Origin: Kiritimatiellales bacterium
GTDB lineage: Bacteria; Verrucomicrobiota; Kiritimatiellia; Kiritimatiellales; Tichowtungiaceae
Direction: 5' to 3'
NCBI GenBank assembly: GCA_041656295.1
Contig: JBBADV010000001.1
Location: forward strand, 237,075 to 301,074
DNA: 64,000 nt
Below, piece after piece: positions 26,101 to 35,591 of this stretch. The notes under the pieces were generated by a model. That model ran no database searches. It was given only the letters and a program-made list of their open reading frames with translations, and was not told the DNA's origin. Made by a program: the position numbers and the translations under genes. The stretch's first letter is position 1; every line of letters starts with the position of its first letter.

Positions 26101-26244
26101 GTTAACCATCTTGAACAGTATGGACGCTGGGCGTTCGCGGAATTTACCGATGTATACGAAATCCAGTCCGATTTTGCCGCTCAGGTGGAACAACAATTTG
26201 AGCTGATGGTCGACAATGTCATAAAGAGTGCAGAAAAATCATGA
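23179..26244 (+). CDS. Type III-like restriction helicase-endonuclease
   Basis: The 1021-residue protein couples an SF2 helicase/translocase to a nuclease. Motifs seen: Walker A LATGAGKTT (Lys182), Walker B DEAH (314-317), LSATPF, and a motif VI region QVIGRALRR. The C-terminus holds a PD-(D/E)XK site: RPD with Asp931, then VEIKG with Glu951 and Lys953. The opening (NSPYEYPARHWELDKDGQPT) is typical of a family of large restriction enzymes paired with type III-like methyltransferases. The start follows a weak GAGG site. A NYN gene, the methyltransferase and a RelE/UvrD fusion follow on the same strand, so this is the cleavage subunit of one restriction-type cluster. The partner methyltransferase is broken. 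Confidence 0.88.
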   Translation: MALETFFEHPALNSPYEYPARHWELDKDGQPTQKILNKRRNVDFVTPIPKARKRKEAAAQKLMVFDEGTGLSSEDQQYQVADTINRLRHHVNQWRQIPDSTQWKVTPETARLLYHWRTYPFAGIKPFFCQIEAVETLIWLTEVAPQMGKTGQDFLEHLTAVNRDSGSDLMRLALKLATGAGKTTVMAMIIAWQTINAVRRPGSKRFSRGFLIVAPGITIRDRLRVLLPHDPDSYYKNRELVPQEMLPDLERAKVVITNYHAFKLKERIELSAGGRALLEGRLGVQLNTLESEGQMLQRVMPELMGMKNLLVLNDEAHHCYREKPAGNDEGDLAGEDKREAESNKEAARLWISGLEAAQRQVGVSQVIDLSATPFFLRGSGYAEGTLFPWTMSDFSLMDAIECGIVKLPRVPVADNIPGEDEPVYRNLWEHIGKDLPKTARGASNFDPLSIPSKLQTALEALYGHYKQTFELWQNAGIRVPPCFIVVCQNTAISKLVYDFISGFERENEDGSKSLENGRLELFRNYDEHGNPLARPRTLLIDSAQLESGEALDKNFSAAAKDEIERFKREIIERTGNRQTAENISEQELLREVMNTVGKEGTLGEPVRCVVSVSMLTEGWDCNTVTHVLGVRAFGTQLLCEQVIGRALRRQSYELNDEGLFNVEYADVFGIPFDFTAKPVPAPPQPPRETIQVKAIRPERDALEIRFPRVVGYRVELPEERLTARFSPDSILELTPALIGPAISRNEGIIGEGVDMTLEHTKDMRKSTLLFNLTQRLLYTKWRDPGEEPKLHLFGQLKRITKEWLETCLHCKGGTYPAQLMYQELADMTCERITAAITSDMMDKHPVKAVLDPYNPAGSTAHVNFSTSKKHRWETDSRKCHINWVVLDSDWEGEFCRVAETHPRVIAYVKNHGLGLEVPYKYGSETRRYRPDFIVHIDDGRGAEDPLNLIVEIKGYRGEDAKDKAITMETYWIPGVNHLEQYGRWAFAEFTDVYEIQSDFAAQVEQQFELMVDNVIKSAEKS

Positions 26245-26346
26245 GAGCGGTGGAAAAAAACGGTCAGATTCAGCGCTTGACTGCCGCGGTAAAGCGGGGA
26301 TATATTTCGCGCACATCCCCCTCGTGGGCTTCGGCCCCGGGGCGCG

Positions 26347-26380
26347 AGGCCGCGCCGTTTGGTGCGGCCTTTGCATTTTC
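26347..26380 (+). terminator. Hairpin downstream of the restriction gene
   Basis: AGGCCGC (26347-26353) pairs with GCGGCCT (26364-26370), followed by a T-rich tract (TTGCATTTTC). It lies in the 169-bp gap between the restriction gene and the NYN gene and may attenuate transcription. Confidence 0.4.
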
Positions 26381-26413
26381 TGGCATGCTTGTCCTGGCAG
26401 GAAGGCATTTTAA

Positions 26414-27064
26414 ATGAAAAGAACAGCGTTCTATATTGATGGATTTAATTTTTATTACAGCGCAGTGAAAGGGACTCCGCTTCGCTGGTTAAATTTTCAG
26501 GCATTGTTTCAGCGTTTATTCCCTAAAAATCAAATTGCGGTCATAAAATACTTTGCTGCTGAAGTTTCGGATCTTCCCGATAATCCTAAGCAGTCATTAA
26601 GGCAGCAGGTTTATTGGCGTGCACTGGAAACACTCCCTAATTTTAACATTTATACAGAACATTTTTTAACCACCACGATTAAGGCCAATGTCGTAAAGCC
26701 TCCGCCGAAAACGATAAAAGTATATAAAACAGAAGAAAAAGGATCTGATGTAAATATCGAGTCACATCTTTTGATGGACGGTTTTTGCGATGTTTATGAT
26801 TGTGCCATTGTAGTTTCCGGGGATTCTGACCTTGTAACCCCGATTAAAATGGTTCGGGAGGAATTAAAAAAACCGATCGGCGTATTGAATCCGCAGCGGC
26901 TTTCCGGCTCGGATTGCCGGAAAGAACGGAAAAGCGCTGGATTACGGCATGCCGCCTCATTTTACAAAAAAGGAATTACCTGGGGACAGTTGGAAAAATC
27001 GAAATTCTCAGATCAAATAAAAACTCCAAAAGGAATTATTCATTGTCCGGATCGGTGGAAATGA
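26414..27064 (+). CDS. NYN-domain protein (predicted ribonuclease)
   Basis: The 216-residue protein has the NYN/PIN-like signature: an acidic strand FYIDGFNFYYSAV at the N-terminus, a central KGSDVNIESHLLMDG and VVSGDSDLVTPI. These acidic residues form a metal-dependent nuclease site in related proteins. The segment NPQRLSGSDCRKERK near residue 165 is less usual. NYN genes occur beside restriction-methylation clusters in some genomes; whether it acts in restriction or as an RNase-based backup is not known. It starts with ATG after GGCATTTTAA without a strong binding site. The methyltransferase gene begins 48 bp downstream. Confidence 0.85.
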   Translation: MKRTAFYIDGFNFYYSAVKGTPLRWLNFQALFQRLFPKNQIAVIKYFAAEVSDLPDNPKQSLRQQVYWRALETLPNFNIYTEHFLTTTIKANVVKPPPKTIKVYKTEEKGSDVNIESHLLMDGFCDVYDCAIVVSGDSDLVTPIKMVREELKKPIGVLNPQRLSGSDCRKERKSAGLRHAASFYKKGITWGQLEKSKFSDQIKTPKGIIHCPDRWK

Positions 27065-27112
27065 TAATCGCGGGGAATTTTTCGGGTTGAAATAAAGTTT
27101 TGGGAGAACGCA

Positions 27113-29841
27113 ATGGCGGGAAGAAAAAAAGCACCGGCAAAGAAAAAAGTGGAAACATTGAGTTATCCGGATGACAAACGGAAAAATATTCCCACCGCCG
27201 AATATCAGGCCATGGTTGAAAAAGAGCAGGCCGATCCGTTGCGGGTGGCCTATGAACGCCGCAATCGCGACCTCGACCCGCAGCTTGTCTGGCGGGATAA
27301 AGACATCCGGGACTGGTCCGACTTTATCGTCCCGGCACCGCCGCTTTACATTCAGGAAAAAATACACCCGAAAGTGCTGATCGACGATCTGCGCAAAATG
27401 ACCGGCGACAGTGACCGGCTGGCGAACGATACAGAACAGCTGGATATGTTTTCCGATTTTAACGGCATTCCGGAGGGAGCGGAAAAAACCGAATTTTATC
27501 AGCACGACCAAAACTGGAGCAACCGCATGATTCTGGGCGACTCCCTTCAGGTCATGGCCAGTCTCGCCGAACGCGAAAGCCTGCGCGGCAAAGTGCAGTG
27601 CATCTACTTCGATCCACCTTACGGCATTAAATTCAACTCCAACTTTCAGTGGTCTACCACCAGCCGCGACGTCAAGGACGGCAAGGTCGACCACATCACC
27701 CGCGAACCGGAACAGGTCAAAGCCTTCCGTGACACTTGGCGCGACGGCATTCACAGTTATTTGAGCTACCTCCGCGACCGCCTCACCGTCGCCCGCGATC
27801 TATTGACCGACTCCGGCTCCATCTTCGTTCAGATCGGCGATGAAAATGTACACCGAGTTAGAGCGGTAATGGATGAGGTGTTTGGGGAAGATGATTTTGT
27901 TAGTATAATTAGCTATTCGACAACAAGCAGTTTTGAAGCATCTACGCTTAGCCGAGCTGGAGATTATATTATTTGGTATGCAAAGAAAAAAGAGTTCATA
28001 AAATACCGAATGCTTCTTCGGTTAAAAGAATTTGGCGGTGAAGGAAGTTCTGCATATTCTCGAATTGAAAATGAATTTGGCGAAAGATGTTCGATTTCAG
28101 ATTTTGAAAAAAAATATGAAATAACATTTGATTATTCTCGCCGATGTAACATTTCACAACATTGTCGAGTGCATGCACTCGACAATGTAACATCTCAAGG
28201 GATCGCAAAAGAAAAACAAATTTTTGAATTTGAAGGAAAACCGTATGAACCTGGGGGCACAAACCACTGGAAAGCAAATTATCCGCTTGGACTGACACGC
28301 TCGGACAGAACCAATTTGGAGGAGATAAAATATATGTAGTCCAAACGGGATTAACTATTATCCAACGCTGTCTTCTCATGACCACCGACCCCGGCGACCT
28401 TGTGCTCGACCCGACCTGCGGCTCCGGCACCACTGCGTACGTTGCTGAACAATGGGGACGCCGCTGGATTACCATCGACACCTCTCGCGTCGCCCTTGCA
28501 CTGGCCCGCGCGCGCATCATGGGTGCGCGTTATCCGTTTTATCTGCTCGCAGACAGTCCGGAAGGACAGCAAAAAGAAGGCGAGGTGACTCGAACTGTTC
28601 CGTCCACTCAACCCACTTACGGGAATATCCGCCATGGATTTGTTTATGAGCGTGTACCGCATATTACGCTGAAATCCATTGCGAATAACGCGGAGATTGA
28701 TGTGATTTATGATGAGTATCAGCAGCGTCTCGAACCCCTCCGCGAACAGCTTAACACCGCACTCAAGACCGAGTGGCAGGAGTGGGAAATTCCCCGCGCA
28801 GCGGATGATAAATGGCCGGCGTCCGTCAAAAAACTCCATACCGACTGGTGGGCGTTTCGCATCGACCGGCAAAAGGAGATTGATAAGTCCATCGCGGCCA
28901 AGGCCGACTATGAATATTTATACGATAAGCCTTATGCGGATAATAAAAAGGTGCGTGTGGCGGGCCCTTTTACGGTGGAAAGTCTCTCGCCGCACCGTGT
29001 GCTGGGTGTGGACGAAGATGATAATCCGCTCGATGTTGTTGCCGAAAGTGCGTCGGCATACGGGCAGGATTTTGCATCGATGATTCTCGATAATCTGCGG
29101 ACTGCCGGTGTTCAGCAGGCGCGCAAAGCGGATAAAATTAATTTTATCTCTCTCGAAGGGTGGCCGGGGCATTATATCTGTGCCGTCGGGACGTATACGG
29201 AAGGGAATAAGGAAAACGGCAGGTCGCGGCGGGCCGGGATTTTAATCGGACCGGAATTTGGAACGGTGTCCCGGCCTGATCTGGTGGCGGCGGCCCGCGA
29301 GGCCGCCGAATCCGGGTTCGATGTGTTAATTGCCTGTGCATTCAACTTTGAGGCGCGCACCACCGATTTTGATAAACTCGGCGCAATCCCTGTTTTAAAG
29401 GCCCGGATGAATGCCGATCTGCACATGTCGGCCGACCTGAAAAACACCGGGAAAGGAAATCTGTTCGTTATCTTTGGCGAGCCGGATATTGAAATCCGCC
29501 ATGCAGAAAACGGACAGATTGAAATCGAGGTGAAGGGCGTGGATGTGTTCCATCCCAATACCGGCGAAATCCGCAGTGATGGGCCGGAAGGCATCGCCTG
29601 CTGGTTTATCGACACCGATTATAATGAAGAGAGCTTTTTTGTCCGGCACGCATATTTCCTTGGACAGAACGATCCGTATAAAGCCTTAAAAACAACGCTG
29701 AAAGCGGAGATCAATACGGATGCGTGGGATACGCTCAACTGCGCCGTTTCCCGGCCGTTCGATAAACCTGCCGGCGGCCGCATCGCCGTTAAAGTGATCA
29801 ACCACCTCGGCGATGAGGTGATGAAGGTGTTTAGGGTATAA
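27113..29841 (+). pseudogene. Type III-like DNA methyltransferase, broken by frameshift and probable deletion
   Basis: The N-terminal half (27113 to a stop at 28337-28339) has the methyltransferase motif IV DPPY at residues 167-170 and the GDENVHRVRAVMDEVFG segment. The C-terminal half (in another frame, from about 28288) carries WTDTLGQNQFGGDKIYVVQT, then DPTCGSGTT, the SAM-binding motif, and a long specificity and C-terminal region to 29841. The frames meet near 28280-28290: HWKANYPLG in the first frame runs straight into WTDT in the second. Homologues normally carry a stretch between these two blocks, so an out-of-frame internal deletion is inferred. A downstream ATG at 28378 could still express a fragment. 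The paired nuclease gene is intact. Confidence 0.8.
28159..28188. repeat. Perfect 30-bp palindrome inside the methyltransferase gene
   Basis: ACATTGTCGAGTGCA is followed directly by its reverse complement. A nearby direct repeat, ATGTAACAT, occurs on each side (28144-28152 and 28185-28193, 41 bp apart). The palindrome is translated in frame (HCRVHALDN), so it does not itself break the gene. Confidence 0.7.
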
Positions 29842-29857
29842 TGTTCACAGAGAGTAC

Positions 29858-31933
29858 ATGAACTTTCTTCTCGCAGATACATTTACTGACAGCCTCGCAA
29901 GGCTGACCGGCGATGAACAGAAGGCCGTGAAAACAACGGCGTTTGACCTGCAGATCAATCCGGCGCAGCCGGGATTGCGGTGGCATAAACTGGACGGCGC
30001 GAAAGATAAAAATTTCTGGTCGGTGAGTGTCAATATGGACCTTCGGCTGATCGTTCACAAAACGGGCAGCAGCTTGATGCTTTGTTATGTGGATCATCAT
30101 GATCAAGCATACGAATGGGCGGTGCGGCGTAAGCTGGAAGTTCATCCCAAAACCGGCGCGGCACAGATTGTTGAGATCCGTGAGACGGTAAAAGAGATAG
30201 AAATCCCGCACTATGTTGAAGCCGAACAGCCGGTCGCCGCTCAAACACCGGTGCTGTCTGCCGATATTTCACGCGATGCACTGCTTGCTTATGGCGTGCC
30301 GGAGGAGTGGCTCGACGAGGTCATGCGCGCTACAGAGGACGAGGTGCTGTTTCTGGCGGAAAAACTCCCCGGCGAAGCGGCCGAGGCGCTGCTGGAGCTG
30401 GCCACCGGAGGAACTCCGCAGATTGCGCCGGTAGCGGCTGATGGTGTCGATCCGTTCGAACATCCGGATGCCCGGCGCCGGTTCCGCGTCATGTCGAACG
30501 TGGAAGAGCTTGAACGTGCGCTGGAGTTCCCCTGGGAAAAGTGGACCATTTTTTTACATCCTTCACAACGGCAGCTTGTGGAGCGCGAATTCAGCGGACC
30601 TGCCCGGGTCGCGGGTTCCGCCGGAACCGGGAAAACTATTGTTGCGCTGCATCGCGCAGTTTGGCTGGCCCGGAAATATCCTGATGCGCGGGTTCTTTTA
30701 ACCACCTTTTCCGATCCGCTGGCGGCAGCCTTGCGCCGGCGCCTGCACCGGTTGATTTTTCATCAGCCGATGCTCGCCGAGCGGCTGGAGGTGCTCTCGC
30801 TGGACAGCATTGCGCTGCGTATCGGACGGGCGCGGTTCGGAAAAATTAAACTGGCGCCGGATGAGCAGATTAAGGCGCTGCTGGCGGAGGCTGTTCGCAA
30901 TATTCCCGAAACAGGGTTTTCTTTGAATTTTCTGTGGGATGAGTGGATTCATGTCGTGGATGCATGGCAGCTTAAAAACTGGGAAGAGTATCGCGATGTG
31001 CAGCGCCTCGGCCGGAGAACACGCCTGCCTGAAGCCCGGCGCAAGCAGTTGTGGGATCTGTTTGAACAGGTTCGCGCGGAATTAGAACGCCGCTCTCTTC
31101 TGACTCGCGCCGATGTGTTCACGAAGGTCGCCGCCGGCATAACCGCCGGAAATTATCCGCCGTTCGAATTCGCGGTGGTTGATGAGGCCCAGGATATCGG
31201 TGTTCCGGAGTTGCGGTTTCTTGCAGCGCTGGGCGGTAACCGGCCGGACAGCCTTTTCTTCGCCGGCGATCTCGGGCAGCGCATCTTTCGGCAGCCGTTT
31301 TCTTGGAAATCACTGGGGATTGATGTGCGGGGACGTTCGGCTGTGTTGAGAGTTAACTATCGCACATCACATCAGATTCGCCGGCAGGCCGACCGGCTGC
31401 TGCCGCAGGAGTTGAGTGACGTCGACGGAAATGTTGAGTCACGTAAAGGAACTGTTTCCGTCTTCAACGGGCCGAATCCGCAAATCCATACATACAATTC
31501 AGAACAGGAGGAATCTGCTGCTGTGGCCGGCTGGATCAGAACGCTCATTGAAGAGGGCTTCCGGCCTGCCGAAATTGGAATTATTGTGCGTTCCGAAGCA
31601 CAGCTCGAGAGAGCGGAGCACGCAATCCAATCTGTTGGAGTACAATCAATTCAATTGAGCACAAGCATTGAGGATGCTGAAGAATGTATTGTCGTGTGCA
31701 CAATGCCGCTGGCAAAAGGGCTGGAATTCCGCGCAGTTGCAATTATGGCTTGTGATGATGAAGTCGTCCCGCTGCAGGCACGAATTGAGACGGCCGCCGA
31801 CACCAGTGATTTAGAAGAAGTGTATAATACTGAACGGCACCTGCTGTATGTTGCCTGTACTCGCGCCAGAGACCGGCTGCTTATCACCGGCGTTGATCCG
31901 GTTTCAGAGTTTTTAGACGATCTGCAGATTTAA
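29858..31933 (+). CDS. RelE-like domain fused to UvrD/Rep-type SF1 helicase
   Basis: The first 90 residues follow the RelE/ParE fold pattern (FTDSLARL, GLRWHKLDG, FWSVSVNMDLRLIVH, YVDHHDQAYEWA). From about residue 215 the protein is an SF1 helicase: Walker A GSAGTGKT with Lys259, Walker B VVDEAQD (442-446), RVNYRTSHQIR, and ACTRARDRLLI near the C-terminus. It lies 16 bp after the methyltransferase reading frame and shares its strand. RelE-UvrD fusions of about 690 residues recur near restriction clusters. Whether the N-terminal part is a toxin, a ribosome- or DNA-binding adaptor or an inactive module is unknown. No antitoxin gene is adjacent. Confidence 0.85.
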   Translation: MNFLLADTFTDSLARLTGDEQKAVKTTAFDLQINPAQPGLRWHKLDGAKDKNFWSVSVNMDLRLIVHKTGSSLMLCYVDHHDQAYEWAVRRKLEVHPKTGAAQIVEIRETVKEIEIPHYVEAEQPVAAQTPVLSADISRDALLAYGVPEEWLDEVMRATEDEVLFLAEKLPGEAAEALLELATGGTPQIAPVAADGVDPFEHPDARRRFRVMSNVEELERALEFPWEKWTIFLHPSQRQLVEREFSGPARVAGSAGTGKTIVALHRAVWLARKYPDARVLLTTFSDPLAAALRRRLHRLIFHQPMLAERLEVLSLDSIALRIGRARFGKIKLAPDEQIKALLAEAVRNIPETGFSLNFLWDEWIHVVDAWQLKNWEEYRDVQRLGRRTRLPEARRKQLWDLFEQVRAELERRSLLTRADVFTKVAAGITAGNYPPFEFAVVDEAQDIGVPELRFLAALGGNRPDSLFFAGDLGQRIFRQPFSWKSLGIDVRGRSAVLRVNYRTSHQIRRQADRLLPQELSDVDGNVESRKGTVSVFNGPNPQIHTYNSEQEESAAVAGWIRTLIEEGFRPAEIGIIVRSEAQLERAEHAIQSVGVQSIQLSTSIEDAEECIVVCTMPLAKGLEFRAVAIMACDDEVVPLQARIETAADTSDLEEVYNTERHLLYVACTRARDRLLITGVDPVSEFLDDLQI

Positions 31934-31977
31934 TCGGTGTTCCTGTCTGCAAATTCGGTGTCCGGGGTGAAAAATTC

Positions 31978-33657
31978 TTACGCCTGCGGCACGCGGAGTA
32001 CGCCGCCACTGGCGGCGTTGGTGGCCATTGCCGCATAGCGTGCGAGCCAGCCGGTGGCGTAACGCGGGGCCGGTTTTTTCCAGTTTTTCCGGCGCGCGGC
32101 GAGCTCCTCATCGGACAGCGCAACGGCGAGTTTGCGGTTCGGAATATCAATTTCGATCATATCTCCTTCTTGAAGCAATCCGATGGGACCGCCTTCGGCG
32201 GCTTCCGGCGAAATATGACCGATGCACGCGCCGCGCGTGCCGCCGGAAAAACGTCCGTCGGTGATGAGTGCAACTTTATCGCCGAGCCCCTGACCCATAA
32301 TATAGCTGGTCGGTGCGAGCATCTCCTGCATGCCCGGACCGCCTTTGGGTCCTTCATAACGAACGACGACGACATCGCCGGCTTTGACTTTTCCGGCAAG
32401 GACTCCTTCGCATGCTTCTTCCTGTGATTCAAAAATGACCGCCGGTCCTCTGTGCACAAGCATTTTCGGGTCAACACCGGCACTTTTTACAACGGCGCCG
32501 CCTTCAGCGAGGTTGCCGCGCAGAATGGCAAGTCCGCCCTCCCGGCTGTAGGCATTTTCGACCGTGTGAATGCACTGTTCATCCAGACTGCGCGCGCCGC
32601 AAATATTTTCGCCGAGCGTTTTGCCGGTGACGGTCGGGCGGTTCAGATTAAGCAGACCACCAATTTTATTGATCTCGGCCAGAATGGCACTGATGCCGCC
32701 GGCAGCGTGTACGTCTTCGATGTGATAGTTCGACGACGGCGATACTTTACAAATATTCGGCGTCTTTTTTGAAATCCGGTCGATACGGTCCAGGTCATAA
32801 TCCACTCCGGCCTCGTTCGCGATGGCAAGTGTGTGCAGGACGGTATTTGAGCTGCCGCCCATGGCCATATCGAGTACAAACGCATTGTCGATGGATTCCA
32901 CCGTGATGATATCGCGCGGCTTCGGTCCGCCGGTCAGCGCCATTTCGACGGCGCGTTTCGCCGCCGTTTCCCAAAGCGTTTTGCGCTCCGGCGCTGTGGC
33001 GAGAATGGTGCCGTTGCCCGGCAGAGCCATTCCGATGGCTTCACACAGGCAGTTCATTGAATTGGCAGTGAACATGCCGGAACAGGAACCGGCGGACGGA
33101 CACGCATTGCATTCCATTTCGCGCAGTTCGTTTTCGGTAATTTTACCGGCGGTAAATTGTGCGACGCCCTCAAAGATGCTGATTAAATCAATCGGTCTGC
33201 CGTCTTTCAAGTGTCCGGCGGCCATCGGCCCGCCGCTCGCAAAAATAGTTGGAACATTACACCGCGCTGCGCCCATAAGCATGCCCGGCACGATTTTATC
33301 GCAGTTCGGAATGCAGATCATTGCATCGAAGGCGTGTGTTGTGATCATTGTTTCAACGCTGTCGGCAATAATTTCGCGGCTCGGCAGAGAATATTTCATG
33401 CCTTCGTGTCCCATCGCAATACCGTCGCAAACGCCGATCACGTTAAATTCGCGCGGCACACCGCCGGCAGCGCGGATTGCGTTGCAAATCAGACGGCCGA
33501 CAACATTCAGATGTACGTGACCTGGAATAATCTCATTAAAGGAGTTGCACACAGCAATCAGCGGCTTTTTGAAATCCTCATCCGTCATGCCGGTCGCGCG
33601 CATCAGTCCGCGGTGCGGTGCGCGTTCGGCGCCGGCTTTAACTTTGTCACTATTCAT
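31978..33657 (-). CDS. ilvD: Dihydroxy-acid dehydratase
   Basis: The 559-residue enzyme dehydrates 2,3-dihydroxy-acids in valine, leucine and isoleucine synthesis and in pantothenate precursor supply. Iron-sulfur cysteines sit in [11 protein letters not shown] and [17 protein letters not shown]. Other family blocks include [11 protein letters not shown] near the N-terminus and [21 protein letters not shown] near the C-terminus. The frame is open further upstream, but ATG 33655-33657 behind AAGGAG gives the standard [19 protein letters not shown] start. No other branched-chain genes are next to it. The gene is divergent from the TonB-dependent receptor. Confidence 0.96.
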   Translation of the reverse strand: MNSDKVKAGAERAPHRGLMRATGMTDEDFKKPLIAVCNSFNEIIPGHVHLNVVGRLICNAIRAAGGVPREFNVIGVCDGIAMGHEGMKYSLPSREIIADSVETMITTHAFDAMICIPNCDKIVPGMLMGAARCNVPTIFASGGPMAAGHLKDGRPIDLISIFEGVAQFTAGKITENELREMECNACPSAGSCSGMFTANSMNCLCEAIGMALPGNGTILATAPERKTLWETAAKRAVEMALTGGPKPRDIITVESIDNAFVLDMAMGGSSNTVLHTLAIANEAGVDYDLDRIDRISKKTPNICKVSPSSNYHIEDVHAAGGISAILAEINKIGGLLNLNRPTVTGKTLGENICGARSLDEQCIHTVENAYSREGGLAILRGNLAEGGAVVKSAGVDPKMLVHRGPAVIFESQEEACEGVLAGKVKAGDVVVVRYEGPKGGPGMQEMLAPTSYIMGQGLGDKVALITDGRFSGGTRGACIGHISPEAAEGGPIGLLQEGDMIEIDIPNRKLAVALSDEELAARRKNWKKPAPRYATGWLARYAAMATNAASGGVLRVPQA

Positions 33658-33762
33658 TGCAGCTCCTTTTCTACTCAAAAACGGTGGACTTCTCGGGTCA
33701 TTTCCGCCAGCGTTTTCAGCACCTTGATTAATAGAAATGAATATACGCACCGGGGCGAAAAT

Positions 33763-35520
33763 ATGAAACCATTTTTTATATCCGCGCTGATCCTGTTTTC
33801 CGCCGCCGGAGTTTTAGCGGAGGACAATATAGAAACAACGATCCCGGTAATTACCGTGACGGCGTCGGCACAAAACGCACATAACGCCGGTGTGGCGGAT
33901 GCGCTGCGCGCTGTACCGGGCGTGACGGTGAATTCGTCCGGCGGTTCGATTCATGATATTTCCATTCGCGGCAGCTCATTCAGCGCTGCCGGACTTTCGC
34001 TCGGCGGCTTAACGCTGCGCAGTCCGCAAACAGAACATTTTGCGGCGGAACTGCCGGTGCCGGCGGCCATGCTGTCGCGCCCGAAAGTGAATACCGGCAT
34101 AGATAATCAGGGCGGGCATTTAACCGGCACGATGAATTTTGATCCGCTGCCGATCACCGGCAAGCGGCAGATTGAAGCAGGATTCGGAGCGGACGATCGC
34201 GACTGGCAGAGCCTGCTCGTGCAGCACATGCTCACCGCAGAATTCGGCGCCGGAGTTTTTGCCGGACGCGATTCCGCCAATGGTGTGGATTATTCGGACA
34301 ACGATTACGACCGCGAATATGCCGGCGGACAGCTGCAGTTCCGTACCGATGACGCACAGGTTGATTTTATCGCAATACACCAGCAAAAAGAGTTCGGCGC
34401 GCGCGGCTATTACGGGGTAAACGATGCAATTCCGGCGAAAGAAACGCTCAAAGAAACCATGGCGTTTTTATCCGCAACCAAAGGCGATGTGCAGAACGAT
34501 TATCTGCGCGCCGGAATGCTGTGGCGCGAAATTTATGACGATTACCGCATGCCGGGCTATCGCAATAAACACCGCACGCGCATCAGTTCCGCATTCGTCG
34601 ACGGGCGCACGATGGAAGTGAACGGCTGGGCGCTCGGCGGGCGCGTGGATGTAGATGAAGAACGCGTTGCCAGCCGCAGTCTTGGCCATCATCACCGTAC
34701 GCGCGGCGGAATTTCGCTGCTGCCGCAGTGGCGCGGCGACCGGTGGAAATTCATTGCCGGACTGCGCAGCGAATTTTTTACCGGTGAGTCGCCTGAATAT
34801 CTGCCGCAGGCCGGAGTTGATTTTTTGATTTCCGATCACCTCACTGCATTTGCATCATATAACGAAACTGTTCGCCTGCCGTCGTATACGGAATTGAGTT
34901 ATAATATTCCCGGCGCAAATGTCGGCAATGCCGCATTAAAACCGCAAACGGAACAGCAGTCGGAAATCGGGTTAAAAGGAATTCCATCTGAGTTCATGGA
35001 CTGGAAGGCTTCGGCATTTTACCGGCGCTCAAAGCATACCATCGACTGGGTTCAATACGCCGGAGATTCAACATGGCGCGCGACCGATATCGGCGCGCTC
35101 GACACCTACGGACTTGAAGCACAGCTCAACTGGTATCCGGCGGAAAACCTCGAAACACAACTCACCTATACCTTGGTTTATAAAGATAAAAAAGCCACCG
35201 ATCTCGCCGGCGGTTATGCGTCGCGCTATGCGCTCGACTATCCGGAACATCTGATTCAAGGCTCGCTGCTGTGGCGTCCGCTGAATGCGATTGAAATCGG
35301 CACCGTGCAGGCATTGCGTCTGCAGACGGCAAACCACGCACGCAGCGGCAGCGACTTTGGTGTCGACAGCTCTCTGGTTATCCGCTGCACGCCGGCGAAA
35401 TTTAAACCCGCCACCGTTTCACTGCTGTTCAGCAATATCTGGGATAACGATTTTGAATTCCTGCCCGGGCAGCGTCGCGCCGAACATTACGCCGGAGTTT
35501 CGTTAACACTGAATTGGTGA
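33763..35520 (+). CDS. TonB-dependent outer membrane receptor, BtuB-like size
   Basis: A signal peptide ([20 protein letters not shown]) is followed by a TonB-box-like [12 protein letters not shown], a plug domain ([26 protein letters not shown]) and a long beta-barrel with alternating aromatic strands. It ends in a C-terminal Trp (LTLNW), typical of outer membrane insertion. At 585 residues it is close to the cobalamin receptor BtuB; the substrate cannot be told from sequence. The true start is ATG 33763; a longer frame from 33211 is only antisense to ilvD. No TonB, ExbB/D or periplasmic binding protein lies nearby. Confidence 0.88.
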   Translation: MKPFFISALILFSAAGVLAEDNIETTIPVITVTASAQNAHNAGVADALRAVPGVTVNSSGGSIHDISIRGSSFSAAGLSLGGLTLRSPQTEHFAAELPVPAAMLSRPKVNTGIDNQGGHLTGTMNFDPLPITGKRQIEAGFGADDRDWQSLLVQHMLTAEFGAGVFAGRDSANGVDYSDNDYDREYAGGQLQFRTDDAQVDFIAIHQQKEFGARGYYGVNDAIPAKETLKETMAFLSATKGDVQNDYLRAGMLWREIYDDYRMPGYRNKHRTRISSAFVDGRTMEVNGWALGGRVDVDEERVASRSLGHHHRTRGGISLLPQWRGDRWKFIAGLRSEFFTGESPEYLPQAGVDFLISDHLTAFASYNETVRLPSYTELSYNIPGANVGNAALKPQTEQQSEIGLKGIPSEFMDWKASAFYRRSKHTIDWVQYAGDSTWRATDIGALDTYGLEAQLNWYPAENLETQLTYTLVYKDKKATDLAGGYASRYALDYPEHLIQGSLLWRPLNAIEIGTVQALRLQTANHARSGSDFGVDSSLVIRCTPAKFKPATVSLLFSNIWDNDFEFLPGQRRAEHYAGVSLTLNW

Positions 35521-35532
35521 CGGCTGCAATAC

Positions 35533-35590
35533 TTTTGACCGGATAACAGGATTATTAAAAATCTTTTTCAATCCTGTTATCCGGTCAAAA
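35533..35590. terminator. Bidirectional terminator between the TonB receptor and mutL
   Basis: A perfect inverted repeat: TTTTGACCGGATAACAGGAT (35533) and its complement ending GGTCAAAA (35590), with T-runs on both strands. It serves two convergent genes. The same GACxGGATxAACAGGATT phrase recurs at 47540-47700, 49150-49185 and 52605-52632. Confidence 0.85.
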
Positions 35591-35591
35591 T

